A stretch of DNA of 47,856 bases. It comes from Deltaproteobacteria bacterium. GTDB lineage: Bacteria > Desulfobacterota > DSM-4660 > Desulfatiglandales > Desulfatiglandaceae. The position numbers and the translations under genes were made by a program. The DNA lies in contig JAIPDI010000043.1 in the NCBI GenBank assembly GCA_021737785.1, forward strand, positions 1-47,856. Direction: 5' to 3'. How positions within the stretch are numbered: position 1 is the first letter of the stretch; the number at the start of each line of letters is the position of its first letter. Shown piece after piece: positions 8,317 through 17,513 of this stretch. The notes under the pieces were generated by a model. That model saw only the letters and a program-made list of their open reading frames with translations. It made no database searches and had not been told where the DNA came from.

Positions 8317-8392
8317 TGCATAGGGCAGGGAGCAGGGGGCCGGGAGCAGGGAGGAGAAGGCGGAGGACCGACGACAGAGGACGGAAGCCCCC
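8264..8392. repeat. Heptamer arrays overrunning a gene end (GGAACGC, then GCAGGGA)
   Basis: GGAACGC-like heptamers start inside the coding sequence at about 8264. They continue to the stop at 8316 and are followed by a GCAGGGA-family array and GGAGGAC/GACGGAAG units. Two sequence families of the same 7-base period are thus joined end to end across a gene boundary. Confidence 0.75.
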
Positions 8393-8481
8393 GTGACCAT
8401 ACATAACCACCTCATAAGGGCGGAGCATATGACCGCCCATGACCATCTATGACGAACCACGGGCGTATATTCGAGGTTTTT

Positions 8482-8516
8482 AATCGACAATCTGCAATCA
8501 TAAATCATCAATCCGA
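8482..8516. repeat. Heptamer array (AATCATC family)
   Basis: Five consecutive AATCNNN heptamers (AATCGAC, AATCTGC, AATCATA, AATCATC, AATCCGA) lie just upstream of the etfA ribosome binding site. Confidence 0.75.
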
Positions 8517-8529
8517 TAGGGGGTTCAGG

Positions 8530-9519
8530 ATGACTGATGTATTGATACTGGGAGAGATCAAGGACGGATTGCCGGATCTGAGGACCCTTGAGCTTTTGAG
8601 CGCGGGAAAGAATCTGGCGGATGGCGCCGGGGGCGGGTATTCCGTCCTGTTCATTGGGGACGCGGTTTCAGTGGCTGCGGACAAGGCCGGGGCCTATGGG
8701 CCTCACAGGGTGTACAGGGTGGAACATCCTTTGCTGAAGGGCTTTCAGCCCGATCTTTGGTTGAGCGCCCTGGAGCAGGCGTGCAGCCGGATCCATCCGT
8801 CCGTGCTTCTCATGAGCCACGGATTTGTGGGCATGGATCTGGGTCCGAGGCTGGCCTGCCGATTGAACAGCCGGCTGACCACCGACTGCATCGACCTGTC
8901 CATCGATCCTGAAGACGGCCTTCTGCTGCGGACCAAGGCGGTTTCAGGGGGAAATGCCATCTCGGTGTTCAAGTGCCCTGGCGAGCCCCAATTGGCCACG
9001 GTGAGGGGAAAGGTCTTTGCGCCTGCCGAGCCGGGTCAAACGCCGGGGGAGATGGTGGATATTCAAGTGGAAATCGATCCATCCATGATCCGGGTGGAAT
9101 CCATCGAAATCGTCGAAGAGGAAACCGTCTCGCTGGACAAGGCCAACGTGGTGGTGGCCGGCGGCGCCGGACTGGGCGAGGCCGACGGGTTTGAACTTCT
9201 GGAGGAGCTGGCAGCGGCCCTGCGCAGATCCTTCGGCAATGTGATGATCGGGTGCAGCCGGGTTGCCGTGGACAAGGGGTGGATCTCCTCCGACCATCAG
9301 GTGGGGCTCACCGGCACCATGATCTCTCCGGATGTCTACGTGGCGGTGGGGATATCGGGGGCCATTCAGCACCTGGTGGGCATGGTCCATTCCAAGAAGA
9401 TCATCGCCATCAACACGGACCCTGCATGCAACATATTCAAGGTGGCGGATTACGGCATTGTCGAGGATTATGAAGATATCGTTCCCGCGCTGGTGGAGAA
9501 ACTGGAGGAGTTGTCATGA
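8530..9519 (+). CDS. etfA: Electron transfer flavoprotein subunit alpha
   Basis: The 329-residue protein is ETF alpha. The N-terminal domain begins MTDVLILGEIKDG. The conserved C-terminal FAD domain starts near residue 195 and includes GCSRVAVDKGW, DHQVGLTGTMISPDVYVAVGI, SGAIQHLVGM and INTDPACNIFKVADYGIVED. With EtfB it forms a soluble FAD heterodimer that takes electrons from acyl-CoA dehydrogenases. Here the likely acceptor is the membrane Fe-S protein encoded just upstream. I chose ATG 8530 because AGGGGG lies about 7 bases before it. The longer frame back to 8449 would translate a heptamer repeat array. EtfB follows with an ATGA overlap, so the pair is co-translated. The order alpha then beta is less common than beta then alpha. 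Confidence 0.94.
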   Translation: MTDVLILGEIKDGLPDLRTLELLSAGKNLADGAGGGYSVLFIGDAVSVAADKAGAYGPHRVYRVEHPLLKGFQPDLWLSALEQACSRIHPSVLLMSHGFVGMDLGPRLACRLNSRLTTDCIDLSIDPEDGLLLRTKAVSGGNAISVFKCPGEPQLATVRGKVFAPAEPGQTPGEMVDIQVEIDPSMIRVESIEIVEEETVSLDKANVVVAGGAGLGEADGFELLEELAAALRRSFGNVMIGCSRVAVDKGWISSDHQVGLTGTMISPDVYVAVGISGAIQHLVGMVHSKKIIAINTDPACNIFKVADYGIVEDYEDIVPALVEKLEELS

Positions 9520-10307
9520 CAGAGATACGCATCATCGTATGTGCGAAACAGATCCCGGACCCGGAGGCGCCCCTTTCCGACGTGAGCGTGGATGCGGAGA
9601 AGCTGGAGGTGATCGTCGATGCGCCCCAGGTGATCAGCCCCTTTGACGAAAATGCCCTGGAGGCCGCGGTTCGGTTGACGGAAAATATGGGTGGGAAGAT
9701 AACTGTCTTGAGTCTGGGGAAAAAAGTCTCCGATACGGTATTGAGAAAGAGCCTGGCGGCCGGAGCGGACGAATTGATCCTTTTGGAGGACGATCAGTTT
9801 GAGAAGCTTGACAGCCATTCCACTGCCGCGGCCCTGGCAAAAGCCATTCAAAAGATAGGAGACTACGATCTGATATTGACCGGCAGGCAGGCAGGCGACT
9901 GGGATTCCGGCCAGGTCGGCTTGCTCCTGGGAGAAATGCTGGGGCTTCCCTGCATCAGTCTGGCACGGGACATCACCATCGAAGACGGCAGCGTGGTGGT
10001 AAAAAAGGGCATCCCCGAAGGCTGCGAACGGGTGAGGGCAAAGATGCCTGCCCTGGTGACGGTCAGTAATGAGGTAGGAGAGCTCAGGTACATCTCCAGG
10101 ACCCGGATGCTCAAGATGATCCAGGGGGCCCGGTCCATCCCTTCATGGAGCGCGGTGGAGATCGGCGTAAACCCGGAGGCCCTCCAGAAAATGGCCATAA
10201 CGGCCCTCTCATCCCCCCCGGATATGGGGAGGGATTGTCAGTTCATGGAAGGAGCGCCCGAAGAGATGGCGGAAAAGCTGGCGGCGGTGTTCATGGGGCT
10301 CAAGTAA
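9516..10307 (+). CDS. etfB: Electron transfer flavoprotein subunit beta
   Basis: The 263-residue protein matches ETF beta: IIVCAKQIPDPEAPLS at the start, SPFDENALEAAVRL, the nucleotide-binding LILTGRQAGDWDSGQVG (about residues 115-131), then LGLPCISLAR and a C-terminal arm that would wrap the alpha subunit. It starts at an ATG overlapping the etfA stop by four bases. I see no acyl-CoA dehydrogenase gene in this window, so the electron donor must be encoded elsewhere, unless the flavoprotein at 10445 or the dehydrogenase at 12207 feeds it. Simple electron carriage is more likely than bifurcation given the neighbouring ETF:quinone oxidoreductase, but sequence reading alone cannot settle this. 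Confidence 0.94.
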   Translation: MTEIRIIVCAKQIPDPEAPLSDVSVDAEKLEVIVDAPQVISPFDENALEAAVRLTENMGGKITVLSLGKKVSDTVLRKSLAAGADELILLEDDQFEKLDSHSTAAALAKAIQKIGDYDLILTGRQAGDWDSGQVGLLLGEMLGLPCISLARDITIEDGSVVVKKGIPEGCERVRAKMPALVTVSNEVGELRYISRTRMLKMIQGARSIPSWSAVEIGVNPEALQKMAITALSSPPDMGRDCQFMEGAPEEMAEKLAAVFMGLK

Positions 10308-10444
10308 TCAGAATGCCGTTGTCGTGTTGGGTTTCGAGTGAGACCCTGCATGACAATGGGAGTGTCACGTTTTTGGAATTGCAAATCCGAGACGGATTAT
10401 TGAAAGAGATTTCATTACATTTTTAATCTTAGGAGGGATAACGA

Positions 10445-12088
10445 ATGGCGGACAAATCTTATGACGCGATAGTAATTGGCGGGGGACATCACGGGACGAT
10501 TATCGCCCCCTATCTGGCCAAAGCCGGTTTGAAAGTCGGGGTCTTCGAGCGGCTGGATCATCTGGGCGGGGGGGCCGTTTCCTTTGACGACTCGCCGGCC
10601 CCCGGTTTCCGGGGCAACTTCTGCGCCCATTTCACGCGGTTTTACGGCCATCCGGCCTACAGGGAATTCAACCTTCGCGACGAGGGGCTGGAGTATGCGT
10701 TTCCGGACACCAATGAAGCGGCCGTGTTTGACGACGGGACCTCGTATGTGGCCTATGCCGGGTTTCCGGTAAAGGACCCTCAGACCGGAACAACCGAATA
10801 CAGCGAGACCAATGTCAAGAAGACCTACGACCAGATTGTCCGCTTTTCCAAGGCCGATGCCGAGGCGTATCTGTACTGGACGGAAAAATACAAAGAAATC
10901 ATCCGTCCGGCATTTGGGAGGCACAGGTACTCGGTGCCCACGCCCTATGGCGTGCCGGATGAAATCGAAAAGCTCATGAGCGATCCCAGGAGCGGACTGG
11001 ATCCCTCCATGCAGTTCATGACCGCCAAGGAATGGGCCCACTTTGTCTTTGAAAGCCCGGAGTTGCGGATCCTCACCATGCGGGGCTTCCTCACCTCATG
11101 CGGTATCTACCCGGACGATGTGCCGGGCATCATGTATGCCTTTGCCACCCTCCATCTGGTCCTGGGATGGGAGACCGCGGCCATTGCCCGGGGAGGCACC
11201 CAGTCCATTACAGACTCCCTGGTGTCGGCCGGAAAAAAACTGGGGGTGGAGTACTTCATCAATTCCGAGGTGGACAGGGTCCTGATCGAAAACGGGAAGG
11301 CCAGGGGCATCAAACTGCTGGACGGCACCGAGATCGAGGCCAAGCAGATGGTGGTCTCGGACAATGCCACCCCCCAGTTGTTTCTCCGAATGATCGGGGA
11401 AGATCACCTGAACACCCCGATGAAGCGCAAGGTGGACACCTATTTCTTCGACCGAGCCCAGCTCTTCTGGGGACCCATCGCCGTTCACGAACTCCCGAAC
11501 TACAAGGCGGCCAAGGACAACCCGGACATCAACCGCACCCCCCGCACCTATTATCTGCCAAAGGATCTGGCATACACGGAAGACAAATACATGCACGAGA
11601 TCTTCCTCCTGGGCATGCCCTCCAAGTTCCACCTCCTGTCGGCCCCGGACAGTATCTGGGACCTCACCCGTGCCCCGGAAGGGAAGCACAGCATCCATGT
11701 GGAAGAGTTCACTGCGCCCGCCCGCATCTTCTCCCGGAAGGAATGGCGGCAACTCCATGATGAGTTCATCGACGCCATGATGGAGCAGTGGCGCAAATAC
11801 GCCCCCAACATGACCAAAGACAATCTGATCGGGGAGCGTGTGGCCACGCCCATTGATATTCAGGACACCCATCTGGACATGCGGGAAGGGGGCTGGTCCG
11901 AAGGGAACTGCGGCGGTTCCCAGAGCGGCCGGTTCCGGGGGCTGCCGGGCGGACTCAGGACCTTTGTCAAAGGCCTGTACATGTGCTCCTCGGGCGTTGC
12001 CGGGGGACCTGCCATCGGACGGGGGTCCAGCTACAACTGCTACCAGGTGATCGCCGAGGACTACGGGCTCCGGAAGCCGGAGTTTTAA
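10445..12088 (+). CDS. FAD-dependent oxidoreductase, phytoene-desaturase-like
   Basis: The 547-residue flavoprotein opens with a Rossmann FAD motif (IVIGGGHHGTIIAPYLAKAG, residues 10-29) followed by VFERLDHLGGGAVS. The C-terminal FAD-contacting segment (LYMCSSGVAGGPAIGRGSSY) is typical of the phytoene desaturase/CrtI-CrtO and amine-oxidase-like superfamily. No carotenoid genes are nearby, and the ETF and SDR neighbours suggest it oxidises or reduces a C-C bond of a catabolic intermediate. A clear TAGGAGG lies 8 bases before the ATG. The 137-base gap after etfB holds no gene. Length is normal for the family and no membrane helix is evident. Substrate and electron partner are unknown. Confidence 0.85.
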   Translation: MADKSYDAIVIGGGHHGTIIAPYLAKAGLKVGVFERLDHLGGGAVSFDDSPAPGFRGNFCAHFTRFYGHPAYREFNLRDEGLEYAFPDTNEAAVFDDGTSYVAYAGFPVKDPQTGTTEYSETNVKKTYDQIVRFSKADAEAYLYWTEKYKEIIRPAFGRHRYSVPTPYGVPDEIEKLMSDPRSGLDPSMQFMTAKEWAHFVFESPELRILTMRGFLTSCGIYPDDVPGIMYAFATLHLVLGWETAAIARGGTQSITDSLVSAGKKLGVEYFINSEVDRVLIENGKARGIKLLDGTEIEAKQMVVSDNATPQLFLRMIGEDHLNTPMKRKVDTYFFDRAQLFWGPIAVHELPNYKAAKDNPDINRTPRTYYLPKDLAYTEDKYMHEIFLLGMPSKFHLLSAPDSIWDLTRAPEGKHSIHVEEFTAPARIFSRKEWRQLHDEFIDAMMEQWRKYAPNMTKDNLIGERVATPIDIQDTHLDMREGGWSEGNCGGSQSGRFRGLPGGLRTFVKGLYMCSSGVAGGPAIGRGSSYNCYQVIAEDYGLRKPEF

Positions 12089-12206
12089 GGGGCGGGGGGC
12101 TTGGAGCAGGGAGCAAGGGGCGGGGAGCAGGGCATGGGGCAGGTCATTGCGGGCGCTTCGCTATGCGCTTTGCCCTTAGCGCTTGGCGCACGAAAGGAGT
12201 TTTAAC
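12089..12206. repeat. GCAGGGA heptamer array plus GC-rich spacer
   Basis: From 12089 to about 12142 the spacer holds GAGCAGGGAGCAAGGGG-type units of 7-base period. The rest, to the SDR ribosome binding site, is a short inverted GCGCTT/AAGCGC-like patch without coding signal. Confidence 0.65.
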
Positions 12207-12971
12207 ATGCGGCTGAAGGAGAGGGTGGCCATTGTGACGGGCGGGGCGCGGGGACTGGGCAGGGCCTTCGCGCTTCGGTTGGCGCAGGAAGGGGCCCGTG
12301 TCATGGTCATGAACATCGTGCTCAGGGACAAGGACCTGGAGGATATGAAGGAAACGGTGCGGCAGATCCAGGACCTAGGGGGGGATGCGCGGTATTTTCA
12401 GGGGGATGTCTCCAGCGAGAACGACTGCCGCGCCATGGCCGAGGCAACCGAAGCGGCATTCGGACGTATGGACATCCTCATCAATAATGCCGCGGTGTAC
12501 GAGGGTCTGGTGCGGAAGCCGTTCGACGAGATCGGCCTGGACGAATGGGACCGGGTCATGAGGGTGAACGTCAAGGGGGCCTTCCTGTGCGTGCGTTCGG
12601 TTTATCCGTACATGAAGGCGCAGCAGTATGGAAAAATCGTCAATCTCTGCTCGGAAACGGCCTTTACCGGATCCCACGGCTTTGTCCACTATGTGACATC
12701 CAAAGGAGGCATCCTGGCCATGACCCGGGCCCTGGCCGTGGAACTGGGCCCCCACAACATCTGCATCAACGCGGTTGCGCCGGGGTTCACCGACACCGAA
12801 TCGAGCCGTTCTCTCACCGATGTGACCAAATATGATACCTCCAAAACCCCGCTTCAGCGCCTGGGGACCCCGGACGACATCACCGGTGCGGCCCTGTTCC
12901 TGGCCTCCCCGGAGAGCGACTTCATCACCGGGCAGACCGTGGTGGTGGATGGGGGGCGGTATATGCATTGA
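12207..12971 (+). CDS. Short-chain dehydrogenase/reductase (SDR)
   Basis: The 254-residue classical SDR has cofactor motif TGGARGLG (residues 11-18), NNAA (93-96), Asn121, and catalytic Ser149, Tyr162 and Lys166 (YVTSK). NAVAPGF then follows, with the C-terminal FITGQTVVVDGGRYMH. FabG-like SDRs of this type oxidise or reduce hydroxy/oxo groups with NAD(P)(H), for instance 3-hydroxyacyl-CoA or cyclic alcohol intermediates. The ATG at 12207 is chosen because AAAGGAG lies 8 bases upstream. The earlier in-frame ATG at 12183 precedes this site and is unlikely. It lies between the phytoene-desaturase-like flavoprotein and the Hdr genes, suggesting a step in the same pathway. Substrate unknown. Confidence 0.92.
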   Translation: MRLKERVAIVTGGARGLGRAFALRLAQEGARVMVMNIVLRDKDLEDMKETVRQIQDLGGDARYFQGDVSSENDCRAMAEATEAAFGRMDILINNAAVYEGLVRKPFDEIGLDEWDRVMRVNVKGAFLCVRSVYPYMKAQQYGKIVNLCSETAFTGSHGFVHYVTSKGGILAMTRALAVELGPHNICINAVAPGFTDTESSRSLTDVTKYDTSKTPLQRLGTPDDITGAALFLASPESDFITGQTVVVDGGRYMH

Positions 12972-13247
12972 AGGCAGGGAGCAGGGAGCAGGGGGGAGAA
13001 AAAAGGCGCAAGGCGCAAGGCGTGAGACGAAAGTGGTTCGTTTCTTGTCGTTCCGCGTTCCGAGCTCCGCGTTCAACAGGGTGGGCATGAGGCTGCTTTC
13101 AATGTTCGTAGCTCCAAGCTCCCTGCTCCTCGCTCGAACCGTTCCGCGCTCCGCGTTCCGAGCTCCGCGTTCGAACGTTTGTTGATGAGGGGGGTCATGT
13201 CATTCTTCATTATTCACTCTTCATTATTCACTGATAGAGGCTGATTC
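12972..13247. repeat. Mosaic of four heptamer families
   Basis: In order: GCAGGGA units (about 12974-13000), AAGGCGC/AAGGCGT units (about 13004-13030), GTTCCGC/GTTCCGA/GCTCCGC units (about 13047-13075 and again 13140-13173, with GCTCCAA/GCTCCCT between), then ATTCTTC/ATTATTC units (about 13202-13231). All share a 7-base period, and the block fills nearly the whole spacer between the SDR and HdrD-like genes. Confidence 0.8.
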
Positions 13248-14396
13248 GTGGAAGCGGTAGCACCGATCAAAGAGGTTTCGGACCTGATCAGGGATGCAGG
13301 GGGCGATGCGTTCAGGCTCTGTTTTCAATGCGGGCTCTGCACGGTGAGCTGTCCCTGGAACAGTGTCAGGAGCCTTTCGCCCCACCAGATGATCTGTCAG
13401 GCCAGGTTCGGACTGGCGGATATCGAGGATGAGGCGTGGTGGCTGTGCACCACATGCAACCTGTGCGTGAGCCGATGCCCCCGGGGCGTGGCTGTTACGG
13501 ATATCATGCGGTCGGTCCGGTCCATCCTGTTGGAATACCAGTACAGCATGGCGCAACCCAGCCTCCGGAGCGCCATGGGGAGTCTGGGAGGCAACGGCAA
13601 TCCATGGGGGGAAGAGCGGGCGAAACGGGCCGATTGGGCGCGGGACCTCCCTGTCCGGACATACACCCCGGACATGGACCTCCTTTATTTTCCCTGCTGC
13701 GTTCCTGCCTGTGACCCGAAACTCAAGAGCATTGCCCGTGCCACGGCGTCTATACTGCAGGCGGCAGGGGTCTCTTTCGGCATCCTGGGGGAAAAGGAAA
13801 CCTGTTGCGGAGAGAGTGTCCGCAAGGCCGGGAACAACGAACTCTTCGAGAACCTGGCAAAGGAAAATATCAGCGCGTTTCATGATGCCGGCGTAAAGGA
13901 GATCGTGGCCAGTTCTCCCCATTGCTATACCACCTTCAAGGAGGATTATCCCGGACTCGGAGGAGACGTCAGGGTGGTTCACTTTACCCAGTATGCAGCA
14001 GGCCTCATCCAGGAGGGAAGGCTCGGGTTTACAAAGGAACTTAACAAAAGGGTGGTATATCACGACCCCTGTTATCTCGGCCGCCACAACGGGATATACG
14101 ATGAACCGAGATATGTTCTGGGGAGCATTCCCGGTCTGGAACTGATGGATGAGACCGACTCCCGGGAAAACAGCCTCTGCTGCGGGGGTGGGGGGGGAAG
14201 GATATGGATGGAGACAAAAAAAGGGGAGCGGTTTTCCGACATCCTGATAAACCAGGCCGTGGCCCGGGGCGCTGAGATCGTGGCCACGGCCTGCCCCTAC
14301 TGCATCCTCAATTTCAAAGACAGCATCGTCACCAATGAGCTGGAAGATGTCATTCAGGTGAAGGATATTTCAGAAGTGGTGGCGTCGGCACTCTAA
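13248..14396 (+). CDS. HdrD-like iron-sulfur protein (BamD-like)
   Basis: The 382-residue soluble protein fuses an HdrC-like ferredoxin domain to an HdrB-like part. The two [4Fe-4S] motifs are Cys25/28/31/35 (CFQCGLCTVSC) and Cys67/70/73/77 (CTTCNLCVSRC). Two CCG domains follow: FPCCVPAC with ETCCGE, then HDPCYLGRH with LCCGGGGG and ACPYC. In HdrB such motifs bind noncubane clusters that reduce disulfides or relay electrons. BamD of class II benzoyl-CoA reductase has this plan. It is followed by the double HdrA, AOR and ferredoxin genes, matching a BamDEBC-like set. It starts at GTG with GAGG 7 bases upstream. It is closely similar to the C-terminal half of the membrane protein at 6340 but lacks membrane helices. 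It probably acts as an electron relay inside a cytoplasmic complex. Confidence 0.88.
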   Translation: MEAVAPIKEVSDLIRDAGGDAFRLCFQCGLCTVSCPWNSVRSLSPHQMICQARFGLADIEDEAWWLCTTCNLCVSRCPRGVAVTDIMRSVRSILLEYQYSMAQPSLRSAMGSLGGNGNPWGEERAKRADWARDLPVRTYTPDMDLLYFPCCVPACDPKLKSIARATASILQAAGVSFGILGEKETCCGESVRKAGNNELFENLAKENISAFHDAGVKEIVASSPHCYTTFKEDYPGLGGDVRVVHFTQYAAGLIQEGRLGFTKELNKRVVYHDPCYLGRHNGIYDEPRYVLGSIPGLELMDETDSRENSLCCGGGGGRIWMETKKGERFSDILINQAVARGAEIVATACPYCILNFKDSIVTNELEDVIQVKDISEVVASAL

Positions 14397-14444
14397 ATTT
14401 TACACGTCGAATTTCGGCGCTTGAACCCTACAGGAACTCGGCCC

Positions 14445-17400
14445 ATGGACCCCACACATTCTGTCCCGTCATCAGATAGACACAAGGTCGGCGCGGTCCT
14501 GGTGGTAGGCGGAGGTGTCAGCGGAATTCAGGCCGCGCTGGATACGGCCGATTCAGGCTTCAAGGTCTATCTTGTGGACAGGGGGCCGTCCATCGGGGGG
14601 AGGATGTCGCAGTTGGACAAGACCTTCCCCACCAATGACTGCTCCATGTGCATCCTGTCTCCCAAGTTCATTGAATGTGCCACAAACCCCAATATATCCG
14701 TCATCACGGACACGGAGGTGGACGGGATCGAGGGTGATGCCGGGAACTTCGAGGTCTTCCTGAGCCGGAAACCGAGATATGTCGACCCCGCGAAATGCAC
14801 CGGGTGCGGGACCTGTTCCGAGTATTGTCCGGTAAGTGTCCCGGATCCCTACAACGAGGGCCTGAGTACCCTCAAATCGATTCACCTCCCTTTTGCCCAG
14901 GCCGTGCCGGCGGTTTCCGTCATCGATCCGGCACACTGTCTGTTTCTCCTAAGAAAAGAATGCCGGATCTGCGCACCGGCTTGCAGGAATCAGGCGATTG
15001 ATTTCCACCAGCATGAAGAAACACTGAAGATAGAGGTGGGCAGCGTAATCCTGGCGCCGGGCTATGAGCCGTTTCAGCCTGAACAGCAGAGCCAGTACGG
15101 ATACGGGAGATTTCAAAATATCGTTACCAGCCTCGAGTTTGAGCGTCTCCTGAGCGCCTCGGGACCCAATCGGGGGGCATTGCGAAGACCGTCGGACGGG
15201 AAACCGCCCAAGAAGATCGCATGGATCCAATGCGTGGGATCCAGGGATGCCACCGCCGGCCATACCTATTGTTCGGCGGTCTGCTGCATGTACGCCATGA
15301 AACAGGTGATTCTCTCAAAGGAAAATCTCCCCGATCTCGACGCCGTTATCCTCCATAACGATATCCGGGCCTATGGCAAAGGATTCGAGCGCTATTACGA
15401 ACGGGCAAGAAAGACCCCGGGTGTCCGCTTCATCTGGAGCAAGACCTCCGTTCTGACAGAGACACCCGGGACCGGAGACGTGGTGCTCAGGTATCGCGTG
15501 AACGGCACGGGCGTACAGGATGAGGCCTTCGATCTGGTGGTGCTGTCCGTCGGCATGTCCCCTCCGGACGGCAACCGGGCACTGGCGAAGCGTTTAAGCG
15601 TCGCGACCAACGGACACGGGTTCTGTGAAACCCGGGGGTTTTTCCCATTGGAGACCTCCCGGCCCGGAATCTTTGCGTGCGGAACCTTTCGCGGCCCCAT
15701 GGATATCCCCGATTCCGTGACCATGGCCAGCGGCGCCGCCTCCTTGGCGTCAGAATTCCTTTCAGACCGCCGGGGGACGCAGATCACAGAGATATCCTAT
15801 TCCCCTGAGCGGGATATTGCCGGGGAACCGCCAAGGATCGGCGTATTTGTCTGTGACTGCGGGACCAATATCGTCAAGGGAGTGGATGTGGCCGGAGTGG
15901 TTGAATATGCCAAAGGGTTGGAGGGGGTCGTCCATGTTGAGGAGGATACCTTTGCCTGTTCCATCGATGCCATTACCCGGATGGCGGGCACCATCCGGGA
16001 GAAGCGTCTGAACCGGGTGGTGGTGGCCGCATGTACGCCCAGGACCCATGAACCGGTATTCCAGGGTGTGCTCAAAAAGGCCGGATTGAACCCGCACCTG
16101 TTTGAGATGACCAATATCCGGGAGCACTGTTCCTGGGTCCATATGGGGGATCGGCAGACAGCTACCCGGAAGGCAGAGGATCTGGTGAGGATGGCGGTTT
16201 TCAAATCGCGCCTCCTGAGTCCGCTGGGCCGGTTATCCTATGCTGCAGCCAAGGCCGCCCTGGTGATCGGGGGCGGGATTTCGGGCATGGTCAGCGCCCT
16301 GGCCCTGGCCCGGCAGGGAGTCCATGTCCACCTGGTTGAAAAGGATGAAGAACTGGGGGGCATGGGGCGTCGCATCCGGTTTACCATCGAAGGGGGCGAT
16401 GTGGGGGCCTATGTCCGGGGATTGATCCGCGAGGTGTATGCCGACCTCGGGATACAGGTGTATACGGAGGCGGAACTGGTGGACCTCTCCGGTTACGTGG
16501 GGAATTTCTCCAGTCGGATACGCACGGGAAACGGTCGCCTGATCAAAACCATCAGTCACGGGGTAACGATCGTCGCCACCGGGGCCGAGGAATTCAGGCC
16601 GCACACCTTTCTGTACGGCGAAGACCCGAGGGTGTCCACCCTCCTCGAGTTGGAGGATGCGATGGACGCCCATCCGGAGGCGTTCAGGGAGTGCAGCGCC
16701 CTGGTCATGATTCTGTGTGTGGGATCGAGAGATCCGGAGAGGCCGTACTGCAGCCGGGTATGCTGCGCCCAGGCCGTAAAAGACGCGTTGAAACTGAAGA
16801 CCATCCACCCTGAGATGGAGATCACCGTGCTGTATCGCGACATGCGGACCTACGGGTTCAGGGAGGACTACTATCAAGAGGCGGCTGATCGAGGGGTGGT
16901 CTTTATCCGGTATGATGCGGACGACAAACCGGATGTCCGCATGGTGGAAGCGGGGGGGCGGTCTGTCCTGAGGGTGACGGTAACAGAGCCGGTATTGGGC
17001 CAGCGGTTGATGATAGATGCAGACCGGGTCGCCCTGGCAGCTGCAACAATCCCCCCTGCCGGCAACCGGACCCTGTCGCAGCTCCTCAAGGTTCCCCTCA
17101 CCGAGGACGGCTTCTTCATGGAGGCCCATATGAAGCTCCGGCCGGTGGATTTCGCCACGGACGGCATCTTCATGGCCGGTCTGGCCCACGGCCCAAAGTT
17201 CATGGATGAGAGTATTGCCCAGGCAAGGGCTGCGGTCTCCAGGGCCATGACCATCCTGTCGAGATCGGAGATTATGGCGGGGGGGACCATCTGCGTGGTC
17301 AATGACCAGAGGTGCGCCGGTTGCGGGGTCTGCCAGGAGATATGCCCCTTTCATGCGATCGAGGTGATGCCGGAGACACAGAGGGCGGTGGTCCATGAGG

Positions 17401-17513
17401 CCCTGTGCAAGGGGTGCGGGCTCTGCGTGTCTTCGTGCAGAAGCGGCGCCCTGGACATCAAGGGGTTCAGCGAGGAACAGACCTTGTGTTTGATTGAGGC
17501 GGCGACAGGGTAA
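14445..17513 (+). CDS. Double HdrA-like flavoprotein with terminal ferredoxin domain (BamE-like)
   Basis: This roughly 1022-residue protein is two HdrA units in tandem. The first has FAD motif GGGVSG (22-27), the HdrA-specific cluster Cys66/69/78 (CSMCILSP then IEC), an inserted ferredoxin motif (Cys118/121/124/128) and a further Cys group near 176-190. The second FAD motif, IGGGISG, is near residue 607. The C-terminus has two [4Fe-4S] motifs, CAGCGVCQEIC (about 956) and CKGCGLCVSSC (about 988). HdrA is the flavin electron-bifurcating subunit of heterodisulfide reductases, and BamE is the benzoyl-CoA reductase counterpart. All redox positions seen are Cys, with no in-frame TGA suggesting selenocysteine. 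ATG 14445 (AGGA 9 bases upstream) is preferred over TTG 14421. No MvhD/BamF or NADH-dehydrogenase-type partner follows, so the electron partner is open. Confidence 0.88.
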   Translation: MDPTHSVPSSDRHKVGAVLVVGGGVSGIQAALDTADSGFKVYLVDRGPSIGGRMSQLDKTFPTNDCSMCILSPKFIECATNPNISVITDTEVDGIEGDAGNFEVFLSRKPRYVDPAKCTGCGTCSEYCPVSVPDPYNEGLSTLKSIHLPFAQAVPAVSVIDPAHCLFLLRKECRICAPACRNQAIDFHQHEETLKIEVGSVILAPGYEPFQPEQQSQYGYGRFQNIVTSLEFERLLSASGPNRGALRRPSDGKPPKKIAWIQCVGSRDATAGHTYCSAVCCMYAMKQVILSKENLPDLDAVILHNDIRAYGKGFERYYERARKTPGVRFIWSKTSVLTETPGTGDVVLRYRVNGTGVQDEAFDLVVLSVGMSPPDGNRALAKRLSVATNGHGFCETRGFFPLETSRPGIFACGTFRGPMDIPDSVTMASGAASLASEFLSDRRGTQITEISYSPERDIAGEPPRIGVFVCDCGTNIVKGVDVAGVVEYAKGLEGVVHVEEDTFACSIDAITRMAGTIREKRLNRVVVAACTPRTHEPVFQGVLKKAGLNPHLFEMTNIREHCSWVHMGDRQTATRKAEDLVRMAVFKSRLLSPLGRLSYAAAKAALVIGGGISGMVSALALARQGVHVHLVEKDEELGGMGRRIRFTIEGGDVGAYVRGLIREVYADLGIQVYTEAELVDLSGYVGNFSSRIRTGNGRLIKTISHGVTIVATGAEEFRPHTFLYGEDPRVSTLLELEDAMDAHPEAFRECSALVMILCVGSRDPERPYCSRVCCAQAVKDALKLKTIHPEMEITVLYRDMRTYGFREDYYQEAADRGVVFIRYDADDKPDVRMVEAGGRSVLRVTVTEPVLGQRLMIDADRVALAAATIPPAGNRTLSQLLKVPLTEDGFFMEAHMKLRPVDFATDGIFMAGLAHGPKFMDESIAQARAAVSRAMTILSRSEIMAGGTICVVNDQRCAGCGVCQEICPFHAIEVMPETQRAVVHEALCKGCGLCVSSCRSGALDIKGFSEEQTLCLIEAATG

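Noticed and set aside
8449-8529. N-terminal extension of EtfA
   Set aside because: The extra residues are translated from an AATCNNN heptamer array and precede the proper ribosome binding site; EtfA homology begins at MTDVLILGE.
11096-11872. Long open frame antisense to the phytoene-desaturase-like gene
   Set aside because: It is rich in G, H, V and F as expected of the complement of a GC-rich gene; no ribosome binding site, no motif, and the sense strand encodes a clear FAD protein.
16233-17396. A 387-residue open frame antisense to the HdrA-like gene
   Set aside because: His- and Pro-rich composition typical of complementary-strand frames; the sense strand carries FAD and Fe-S motifs throughout.
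14445-17513. Selenocysteine in the HdrA-like protein, prompted by the nearby tRNA-Sec
   Set aside because: The frame is open with no internal TGA, and redox positions read as Cys.
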